From Fimenecus sp964540535 (lineage in GTDB: Bacteria; Bacillota; Clostridia; Oscillospirales; Acutalibacteraceae): a stretch of 64,000 nucleotides of DNA. Under the pieces are notes generated by a model. It had not been told where the DNA came from. It saw nothing but the letters and a program-made list of their open reading frames with translations, and made no database searches. Below are positions 1-6,028 of the stretch, in pieces (positions within the stretch are counted from its first letter, which is position 1; each line of letters opens with the position of its first letter). The DNA lies in contig CAZIMO010000003.1 in NCBI GenBank assembly GCA_964540535.1, positions 62,001 to 126,000 of the forward strand, written 5' to 3'. The position numbers and the translations under genes were made by a program.

Positions 1-42
1 CTGTGTCATACCGATTTTTTTACCGATAAGACCTTTTTGCAT
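1..42 (-). CDS. rplC: 50S ribosomal protein L3 (5' fragment)
   Basis: Only the first 14 codons are inside the window (MQKGLIGKKIGMTQ). This is the conserved L3 amino terminus. A strong AGGAGG-type ribosome binding site lies just upstream at 51-58. It follows rpsJ by about 70 bases on the same strand, which is the standard S10-operon order. L3 is an early-assembly protein of the large ribosomal subunit. The rest of the gene runs off the left edge. Confidence 0.9.
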   Translation of the reverse strand, partial: MQKGLIGKKIGMTQ

Positions 43-112
43 TTTATTTTCCTCCTTTGGTTATTGGTCGGATGTTACCGACTTGACCTTGCTCAGTGTT
101 TCCTCTTAATGA

Positions 113-430
113 TTAAAGCTTAATCTCGATGTCAACACCGGCAGGAAGCTCAAGACTTGTAAGAGCCTCAACAGTTTTGTTTGAGGGTCTTAAAATGTCG
201 ATAAGCCTTTTGTGTGTTCTCTGCTCAAACTGTTCACGGCTGTCCTTATACTTATGAACTGCGCGAAGGATTGTAACAACCTCTTTCTCTGTAGGAAGCG
301 GAACGGGACCTGAAACCTGAGCGCCTGTACGCTTTGCAGTTTCAACGATCTTTTCCGATGCCTTGTCTACGAGGTCATGGTCATAGCCTTTCAGTCTGAT
401 TCTGATTTTTTTACCTTTTGTTGCTGCCAT
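113..430 (-). CDS. rpsJ: 30S ribosomal protein S10
   Basis: The 105-residue protein matches S10 over its full length: the start KKIRIRLKGYDHDLVD, the central GPVPLPTEKEVVTILR loop that also serves as NusE, and the end ELPAGVDIEIKL. S10 belongs to the 30S head and, with NusB, to the antitermination complex. It is the first gene of the S10 operon, with rplC next. An AGGAGG box precedes the ATG. The gene is preceded by an unusually long untranslated leader with a terminator-like hairpin, listed separately. Confidence 0.97.
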   Translation of the reverse strand: MAATKGKKIRIRLKGYDHDLVDKASEKIVETAKRTGAQVSGPVPLPTEKEVVTILRAVHKYKDSREQFEQRTHKRLIDILRPSNKTVEALTSLELPAGVDIEIKL

Positions 431-508
431 TTTGGTTCCTCCTAATTTCTTGGGCGCGTTATTTTACTTGCAACCCGGCCGGGTGTTTCAACCCTGCCGT
501 TTTAAAAA

Positions 509-535
509 CCGAAAAATCGGTTCCTGATTTTTCGG
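509..535 (-). terminator. terminator-like hairpin in the rpsJ leader
   Basis: A perfect 10-bp inverted repeat (CCGAAAAATC / GATTTTTCGG, 7-nt loop) is followed on the minus strand by five T residues at 504-508. It sits about 80 bases before the rpsJ ATG and about 215 bases after the putative promoter, so it is placed to attenuate the S10 operon. A 12-bp palindrome ACCCGGCCGGGT (473-484) lies between it and the gene. Whether it terminates in vivo cannot be told from sequence. Confidence 0.55.
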
Positions 536-748
536 ACGGCGTAAAACAACGCAGAATGCTCCCGCAAGTTGCCGAAAAGCACAGTTGGGTTATGCTTAAA
601 GGCTTTGAAAGCATTATTGGTCGCCCGATTTTAAATCAGACATACTCCACGGTAATTCCCTGCATCTTTGTGCAGCCACCTACCGCTTCAACGCATATCG
701 CACACTGCAAATGGGCAGAACTCACCCAATGTCACAGAATGCTTGTAT

Positions 749-777
749 ATTCTAACACACCTTTCGTTAAATTGCAA
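749..777 (-). promoter_or_regulatory. sigma-A-type promoter of the S10 operon
   Basis: On the minus strand TTGCAA and TAGAAT are separated by 17 bases. The predicted start site leaves a leader of roughly 310 nt before rpsJ. The long plus-strand open frame across this area has no recognisable protein signature and is best read as non-coding leader. Confidence 0.65.
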
Positions 778-969
778 GAAGTTTTTGGAAAAAGTTTGTT
801 AAAAACAGAGAAAATTTTTTAAAACTGTTTTTCACACAATATATTGTGCCTGCAAAGAAAAATCGGCACAAATTTTTCGGATATTTCTTCCGATTTGCAC
901 CGATTTTATATACATATTTATATATTTTCAAAAGAAAAGCCAAGTAAGAAGCCAAAATTAAGCTCAAAC

Positions 970-1215
970 TTATTTCAGCTTTTTAATTTGTTCTTCAAGC
1001 TTTTTGTATTCTGCCTCAATCTCTTCCATTCGTTCTTCAAGATTTTCATATTCTTCAATCCAAAGAGCGTATTCTTTTTTATCGTCTTTATCGGGCTGAA
1101 AATCCTCAAGGTCTAAAAGCTGATCTTCAAGCTCATCGTATTCATCTGAAAGCTTTTCAGTCAGATTTTCAAGCTCTTCAAGAGTTTTGTTTGAAAATTC
1201 ATAAATCTTGCCCAT
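970..1215 (-). CDS. small acidic coiled-coil protein
   Basis: The 81-residue protein is very rich in Glu, Leu, Asp and Lys, with heptad-like spacing through residues 11-35 and 52-81. This indicates a coiled coil with no membrane segment or signal peptide. The start is supported by GAGGTGG seven bases before the ATG. It begins one base after the stop of the upstream membrane protein, so the two are likely translationally coupled. It is the last gene of the PadR-HAAS-PspC operon. I do not recognise the family; it may be a cytosolic partner of the membrane proteins in this operon (inference). Confidence 0.7.
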   Translation of the reverse strand: MGKIYEFSNKTLEELENLTEKLSDEYDELEDQLLDLEDFQPDKDDKKEYALWIEEYENLEERMEEIEAEYKKLEEQIKKLK

Positions 1216-1216
1216 T

Positions 1217-1972
1217 CTAATCCACCTCTAACCCCTCAAAAAGGTCAATACGGTATTTTCCGCTTACAATATATACATCGCCGTTTTTATCCCACAGAAC
1301 AGGTCTGCCGTCAAGGTCAAAATACACATTGCCCTCTGCGTCAAAATAATAATCGCAGTTGTCCTCGCACATAGTAAATGAACCGTTTTCATCATATACA
1401 AAATAGCCGTCTTTGTCAAGAAAGCAGTAATCCCCTTTTAATCTGTTTCCGTTTTGGTCAACAAATTCACCTATATAAATGAAATCCGGCTCCAACACAT
1501 ACCTGTTACCCTCTCGGTCATAAAGCGGAACATCATATTCCTCATACCATTCGTACTCATTGCCGTATAAATCATAATAAGTAACTATAGGCTCATTGTC
1601 TATTTCGCTTTTTATAACCGAAACTCCGACTGTAACAGCCGAAACCATCGCTGTTATCATCATTATTCCGTAGGTGATTATTGAAAGCACCATTGCCGCA
1701 GTACCTTTTCTTTTATATACCTTGGGGTACGGAATATTCCAAATCCATTTTCTTATACAGCGGTGATAAAATGAGTACACAAGTCTGCCCAATACGGGTG
1801 AACCCAACACTACTATTACCCAAATCCACTTGTAGTTAAAGCCCCTCGATTTTGCGTCACGGTAGACCGAGATTGCCATAAAAATTCCTGCAATTACTCT
1901 TATCAGATTAACAGCTATAACATATCCCATAATTCCCGAATAGAACATTCCCTGCGATACATTATCAAACAT
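1217..1972 (-). CDS. membrane protein with PLD-nuclease-N-like start and Asp/Gly-repeat tail
   Basis: Of 251 residues, roughly 1-115 hold three hydrophobic segments. Segment 2 carries a pattern typical of the small PLDc_N membrane domain (VYRDAKSRGFNYKW, then a Pro-Gly-containing helix). From about residue 128 the protein changes completely into an acidic, Tyr-rich tail of short repeats with a D-x-x-G-N/D core (DLYGNEY, DREGNRY, DQNGNRL, DKDGYF, DENGSF, DAEGNVY, DLDGRP, DKNGDVY). Orientation of the tail is unknown. RBS AGGGAG precedes the ATG. A short C/G hairpin at 2006-2025 separates it from the PspC gene and could be a processing site. Function is not known. Confidence 0.75.
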   Translation of the reverse strand: MFDNVSQGMFYSGIMGYVIAVNLIRVIAGIFMAISVYRDAKSRGFNYKWIWVIVVLGSPVLGRLVYSFYHRCIRKWIWNIPYPKVYKRKGTAAMVLSIITYGIMMITAMVSAVTVGVSVIKSEIDNEPIVTYYDLYGNEYEWYEEYDVPLYDREGNRYVLEPDFIYIGEFVDQNGNRLKGDYCFLDKDGYFVYDENGSFTMCEDNCDYYFDAEGNVYFDLDGRPVLWDKNGDVYIVSGKYRIDLFEGLEVD

Positions 1973-2042
1973 AACAAAACTCCCTGTTCAAACTGCCAAA
2001 TGCTATCCCCCTCAGATGAGGGGGAATTTGACTCAACAGATT

Positions 2043-2291
2043 TTACTGATTTCTGTCAGTTCTATTCTGCTCAAATTCATTATACTGATAATCAGGGAAG
2101 GGTTTTCTTGGCATAACAGCGGCAAGAATAATATAAACCGCAATTCCGCCGACACCTGCCGAGAAAAGCGTAATCAGCGCATAAATAACACGCACGATTG
2201 TGGGGTCAATTTCTAAAAACTCCGCAATGCCTGCGCAAACGCCGTCAACCTTTCTGTCTGTGCTTTTGTAAAGCTTCTTTTCCTTAAACAT
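2043..2291 (-). CDS. PspC-domain membrane protein
   Basis: The protein has 82 residues. The amino half, KLYKSTDRKVDGVCAGIAEFLEIDPTIVRVIY, is the diagnostic PspC signature. One hydrophobic segment (about residues 36-60) is followed by a short polar tail. PspC-type proteins act at the cytoplasmic membrane in envelope-stress responses. It lies 14 bases after the upstream small membrane gene, within an operon started by a PadR repressor, which suggests an envelope-stress module. Confidence 0.9.
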   Translation of the reverse strand: MFKEKKLYKSTDRKVDGVCAGIAEFLEIDPTIVRVIYALITLFSAGVGGIAVYIILAAVMPRKPFPDYQYNEFEQNRTDRNQ

Positions 2292-2305
2292 AATTAAAAC
2301 CTCCG

Positions 2306-2497
2306 TTATTTATTTAAAATTATTATTGACATAATATTATTTTCCGGCTCTTTTTCCGCTTTATATTCACGGTATTGCTCAACACCGTATTCAATACCTG
2401 TTTTTATAAGCTCGCCGCCGCACACCGTAAAGCTTATTACCGCCGTAAAGAGCGAAATAACAAAAAGTATAACAAACGCAACTACTGCCTTTTTCAT
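2306..2497 (-). CDS. small single-pass membrane protein
   Basis: The protein has 63 residues: MKK start, one long hydrophobic segment (about 4-26), then a charged tail of about 35 residues. A good Shine-Dalgarno (AGGAGAG) lies upstream. It sits 12 bases downstream of the HAAS gene and 14 bases before the PspC gene, so it is almost certainly co-transcribed. No family recognised. Confidence 0.65.
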   Translation of the reverse strand: MKKAVVAFVILFVISLFTAVISFTVCGGELIKTGIEYGVEQYREYKAEKEPENNIMSIIILNK

Positions 2498-2509
2498 AAA
2501 AATCTCTCC

Positions 2510-2998
2510 TTACTTATTTATCGCATCGATACATTCTTTAATTTCTATCATCGACCACAAAAGTGTGATTATTGCCAGGCACAGAACTGCCGAGCTTGAT
2601 GAAATTGCGAACACGAGAAACGCAACCGAGCCAATTGCAGGAACTATAAAACAGAATGCCGTAATCATAACACCCGCCGCAAGCAACAGTCCCAAGGTTA
2701 AGGGAATAGAGAAAAATGTCTGAACCACATTCCAGAAGAATGCCACAGTCCAAAAAGCCTTTTTCCTATTTTTTTCTCTTTTAGGGTCAATCCGCTTTTC
2801 TTCTATAGCATCACCCACATACTGCTTTGCGCACTCAAACGAAGTGCCGAGCTCACGGCAGATTTGCTCTTCTGACTTGCCTGCCGCTTCTGCCTCGCAA
2901 AAGTGGGCGCGAAAATCTTCAATGATTTCGTTTCGCTCGCTTTTAGGCAGCGGCGAAAGATATGAATAAAGCTCATTTAAAAAATCAATTTTTTTCAT
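2510..2998 (-). CDS. HAAS/DUF1700 membrane protein
   Basis: The 162-residue protein begins with the HAAS (DUF1700-type) helical domain, recognisable from FLNELYSYLSPLPKSERNE, then IIEDFRAHF and the repeated-helix GKSEEQICRELGTS. Two or three transmembrane helices follow (about 85-155). HAAS-domain proteins are almost always encoded next to a PadR regulator and are thought to couple membrane signals to it. Here the ATG overlaps the stop of the PadR gene by four bases (ATGA), which supports stoichiometric coupling. Confidence 0.88.
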   Translation of the reverse strand: MKKIDFLNELYSYLSPLPKSERNEIIEDFRAHFCEAEAAGKSEEQICRELGTSFECAKQYVGDAIEEKRIDPKREKNRKKAFWTVAFFWNVVQTFFSIPLTLGLLLAAGVMITAFCFIVPAIGSVAFLVFAISSSSAVLCLAIITLLWSMIEIKECIDAINK

Positions 2999-3312
2999 TG
3001 TTCTACCCCTTCAAAAAATGAATTAACCTGATTTAAAAATTCTGTCCACTGACTGTAAAGCGCCGACTGCCTTTGACGGCCTTTAATTGTAATTCTGTAA
3101 TATTTGCGTGCAGGACCGTTCGGCGATTCCATTAAATATGACTCAAAATATCCGTCACTTTGAAGTCTTTTGAGCATTGGATAAACTGAGCCTTCGCTTA
3201 TTCCCATACTTTTTCCCAAAAGATCTGCCAGCTCATACCCGTAACGGTCGCCGCCGAGAAGCACCGTCAACGCGCAAAGCTCTAAAACACCTTTTTTGAA
3301 CTGCGTATTCAT
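2995..3312 (-). CDS. PadR-family transcriptional regulator
   Basis: The protein has 105 residues from MNTQFKKGVLELC. The winged-helix pattern of the PadR family is clear: LLGGDRYGYELADLL, then SEGSVYPMLKRLQSDGYFES and ARKYYRITIKG. I place the start at 3312 because GGAGG lies seven bases before it; an upstream in-frame ATG at 3405 overlaps the predicted promoter. It is the first gene of an operon with HAAS, small membrane protein, PspC and two more genes, and probably represses it. Confidence 0.92.
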   Translation of the reverse strand: MNTQFKKGVLELCALTVLLGGDRYGYELADLLGKSMGISEGSVYPMLKRLQSDGYFESYLMESPNGPARKYYRITIKGRQRQSALYSQWTEFLNQVNSFFEGVEQ

Positions 3313-3376
3313 TGCCTGCCTCCTTTTTATTATATACATTAAACCTGTTTTGATAGATTTTATATATTTCAGTATT

Positions 3377-3405
3377 ATAATATAACACACTACTAAATAA
3401 TGCAA
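3377..3405 (-). promoter_or_regulatory. promoter of the PadR-HAAS-PspC operon
   Basis: TTGCAT and TATTAT are spaced by 17 bases on the minus strand, 65 bases upstream of the PadR start. The surrounding AT-rich sequence would also house the expected autoregulatory operator, but I cannot identify one with certainty. Confidence 0.6.
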
Positions 3406-3484
3406 GATAGTTTTTAAAATTTAATAGTTTGTTCATAAATTTAAAAATCATTAAAGCTGATTTTTAAATCGGTTTCAATATATA

Positions 3485-3515
3485 CAAAAAAGCCTTCCCA
3501 ATCAAGAGAAGGCTT
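3485..3515 (-). terminator. intrinsic terminator of the acyltransferase operon
   Basis: AAGCCTTC / GAAGGCTT (8 bp, 10-nt loop) is followed on the minus strand by TTTTTTGTATA. It is separated from the gene it should terminate (stop at 3798) by the 283-bp inverted-repeat element, so the element lies inside the 3' untranslated region. Confidence 0.8.
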
Positions 3516-3795
3516 TAAGGCAAAGAGAGTTGAACCCAATATGGTTTAAAATGGAATATTTCTCTCTGAACTGCGTTAAAAATCTCACCATACGGCAGTA
3601 TGCTTTCGATTTTGTGCCTTGTTCAGAAAAAAATCTGTTCACTTTAAACTGCTTCGCACCGAAAAGGCAGAGAGTACGGATGGATTTTTGCTTTTAAGAC
3701 AGCAGTCGGGCTGACGCCCGACAAGGTCGCAAAAGTGAAAATACGCCGTAATATCAAATTTTCGGCATATTGTGTTCAACTCCCTTCGCCTTAAG
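3513..3795. repeat. inverted-repeat (MITE-like) element, copy 1
   Basis: A 283-bp non-coding element has long terminal inverted repeats. The left end TTAAGGCAAAGAGAGTTGAA and its continuation CCCAATATG are mirrored at the right end (complement TTAAGGCGAAGGGAGTTGAA, then CACAATATG), with only a few mismatches over about 29 bp. The interior contains GAACTGCGTTAAAAA, ACTTTAAACTGC and TATCAAATTTTCGGCATATT, which recur in copies at 8712-8970 and 54215-54342. No open frame codes a transposase. It fits a MITE or a mobile structured repeat; I do not recognise a named family. Confidence 0.75.
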
Positions 3796-3797
3796 CT

Positions 3798-5081
3798 TTA
3801 TTTATTTTCGCCGATTAGTGTGGCAATATTTTTTTCCATCAAGTCAAAAAACTTTTCGACAATCTTCTCATCTTCTTTGTTACCGCGAACGCACATTGAA
3901 AGAGTAATAACTCCCCTGTATGTTGTTGCGGTAAGAAGAACATAGGGCTTGTATTTAACAGCGCCCGACATAAACGCATCTGTCGGCTCATTACCTGCAA
4001 GTACAAAATCATCACCCTTGAGAACGCCTATGTTACTCATTGCCATATAGGGATTTGAGTAACCTATTTTAATAATCTCTTCGCTTGCGGCGTGGGGCAT
4101 AATATTGTAGCCGAGATTTAAAAGCGGAAGTCCGTGAAGTCCCATAAATTTATCTTTCTTAAATCTGTTGGAGCTTCGAACCACGTATTTTACAGTTTCA
4201 AAAATATCACGGCCGCGCTCGGGTATTGCACACTGCATCCAAGCGGTATGGTTTGTAAAGCCCTTGCCCTCAATGCTGTCCATATGACGGCGAAGGTCGA
4301 TAGCGCTTGAAATCATAATCTTATCAGTCGCAGGGTAGCCTGCAAGCTCGTAAACGCTGTAAAAATCTGCCGCCAAAAGCATTTCGTTAACCGTTGCGCC
4401 GTATTTCTTTCCCTCGGCTTTAAGCCCTGCAAGAACATTTTCTTTAAGCTTTCTTCTTGCAATGAAGGGCTTGTCGCTGATGCTGTCGGGCGACAACGGG
4501 AATTTATGCTTATCTCTTGCGTTGATATTTTTGAAAAGACGCTTTGCCACACCTGATTCGGTTTTTGAATAGCCCGAATAAACTTGATCGTATGATCTTG
4601 AGCCTGTTCTGAACTCAATGGGGCTTATACCTTTTTCAACATAATTGCTGTAATTCTCGCAAAAGGCTTTGAGAAAATATTTAAGGTCGCCGCCGTCCAT
4701 ACACATATGATTTTCAACCATGCAGAGAGTGCTTCTGCCGTCTTTTATGAAAAGCGCAATTTTCATTTGAATGTGCGCTTCGGGAGCAATATACTGCGTA
4801 AGAAATTCTTCAACCGCTTCTTCAACATTTTCGGGATAAGATACCGTGAGAATATCATCAACATTATACGGCATAACCTCCCAATGGGTTGAAAGCTTTG
4901 TGTCAACAAATTTAGAATGGAGAACAGGCACTTTTTCAAATGCACAGATAATAACGGTTTTTAAAGCTTCGATATCGATTTCAAAATCATAATTCATCTC
5001 AACATGAACCATACGGTCGTTGAAATCACGGAAAAGATAGTGCATTTTATCCCAAAGCTCTGCATTAAGTCTGCGTTCCAT
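3798..5081 (-). CDS. condensation/alcohol-acetyltransferase-like protein
   Basis: The protein has 427 residues. The motif ENHMCMDGGDLKYFL (about 122-136) corresponds to the HxxxDG active-site motif of the CoA-dependent acyltransferase superfamily (NRPS condensation domains, PapA5, alcohol acetyltransferases). The size and the later basic motif DLRRHMDS fit a stand-alone enzyme of that fold. It would transfer an acyl group to an alcohol or amine; the substrate is unknown. Its start codon overlaps the stop of the upstream membrane gene by one base (TAATG). The partner membrane protein suggests a membrane-associated acylation role (inference). Confidence 0.72.
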   Translation of the reverse strand: MERRLNAELWDKMHYLFRDFNDRMVHVEMNYDFEIDIEALKTVIICAFEKVPVLHSKFVDTKLSTHWEVMPYNVDDILTVSYPENVEEAVEEFLTQYIAPEAHIQMKIALFIKDGRSTLCMVENHMCMDGGDLKYFLKAFCENYSNYVEKGISPIEFRTGSRSYDQVYSGYSKTESGVAKRLFKNINARDKHKFPLSPDSISDKPFIARRKLKENVLAGLKAEGKKYGATVNEMLLAADFYSVYELAGYPATDKIMISSAIDLRRHMDSIEGKGFTNHTAWMQCAIPERGRDIFETVKYVVRSSNRFKKDKFMGLHGLPLLNLGYNIMPHAASEEIIKIGYSNPYMAMSNIGVLKGDDFVLAGNEPTDAFMSGAVKYKPYVLLTATTYRGVITLSMCVRGNKEDEKIVEKFFDLMEKNIATLIGENK

Positions 5082-5884
5082 TATTCATCGTCCTCCTTCT
5101 TATACATAAAATATTTTGCATTGCCGATTGCAATACATATAATGCCAATAAGATCTGCCAAAAGACCGAGAAGAATAACAGGCCATCCTGCGCCCCAGCC
5201 TATTATGCCGTAAGCCGCAAGAATAATATAAAGCATAGTTGAAATTACGGGCATATAAACAAAGGCTGTAACCGTGCGGAATTTCTGCTTTGTTACGAAT
5301 GCGAAAATAATATCTGAAATAAACATAAGTATCAGACCAGCCATAATAATAGGCCATGTTCTGAACCAGGTTGGAAGCATCATAAGGGCGAAAAGGAACA
5401 TAAATACTGTAAACAGCATTACGCACATTGCAAGCAAAGCCCTTGCAATCGGATGGAACAGACGGCGCATACGGCAAATTCTTTTAATAAGAAAGCTTGT
5501 GTAGAAAATAATCATAGCGAAAATTCCGCCAACAATAATAAGCCAAGTTTCGCGCCAAGCACCTGTAAGATTGCTGATTTCAAAATAAGCGATAAACATT
5601 GCGATAAAGAAAATTACGCCGCCAATGCCCATTACAAGACGTATTGTGCCTGCAAGCTTTTTCTTTTTGTATTCATTTGCCCACACTCTGTACTGTTCGG
5701 GCAAATTGGGATATTCGTCCGCCATAAGGTCGGCAAGAACCTTTTCATTTTTAAGACCTGCATGGGTCATTTCGTTTGCCCTGTCGGTCATTTCATCAAG
5801 AATTTTCTTTTTGAATAAATATGTGATTTGATTATTGGGAAGCCCTGCGCACGAAGCTTCTATGTATTCAATAAAATCTTTCAT
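5081..5884 (-). CDS. HAAS-like amino terminus plus polytopic membrane protein
   Basis: The protein has 267 residues. The first 75 are soluble and helical (FIEYIEASCAGLPNNQITYLF onward) and resemble HAAS-type domains. Six hydrophobic helices follow between about 80 and 255, ending in the charged tail KYFMYKKEDDE. An AAGGAGG box precedes the start. It is the first gene of a two-gene operon with the condensation-like acyltransferase. I do not know the function; membrane recruitment or export of the acylated product is a guess. Confidence 0.7.
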   Translation of the reverse strand: MKDFIEYIEASCAGLPNNQITYLFKKKILDEMTDRANEMTHAGLKNEKVLADLMADEYPNLPEQYRVWANEYKKKKLAGTIRLVMGIGGVIFFIAMFIAYFEISNLTGAWRETWLIIVGGIFAMIIFYTSFLIKRICRMRRLFHPIARALLAMCVMLFTVFMFLFALMMLPTWFRTWPIIMAGLILMFISDIIFAFVTKQKFRTVTAFVYMPVISTMLYIILAAYGIIGWGAGWPVILLGLLADLIGIICIAIGNAKYFMYKKEDDE

Positions 5885-5917
5885 ATTTTCCTCCTTTTGG
5901 TGATGCTTAAAAATTAT

Positions 5918-5976
5918 ATTGTACTGTCAGTTTACAATAACCTTTCTTAAAATCCCATACATTTTAGTTTACAATA
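5918..5976. promoter_or_regulatory. possible operator region: repeated AGTTTACAATA and a dyad
   Basis: AGTTTACAATA occurs twice in the same orientation (5929-5939 and 5966-5976). The first overlaps a dyad ATTGTA-N9-TACAAT. A TATAAT-like box on the minus strand overlaps this region, so a repressor site controlling the 5884-3798 operon is plausible. The -35 element is weak. Confidence 0.35.
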
Positions 5977-6028
5977 CAGGAAAATACAGGTTGCATAATT
6001 CAAAATCATTATAAAGCGTTATATATTA

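Noticed and set aside
418..822. Plus-strand 134-codon open frame over the rpsJ leader
   Set aside because: No ribosome site, no family signal, and it overlaps a promoter and hairpins of the opposite strand.
767..967. Minus-strand 66-codon Phe/Lys/Leu-rich frame between rpsJ and 970
   Set aside because: Composition follows the AT-rich DNA, no ribosome site, and it overlaps the S10 promoter -35.
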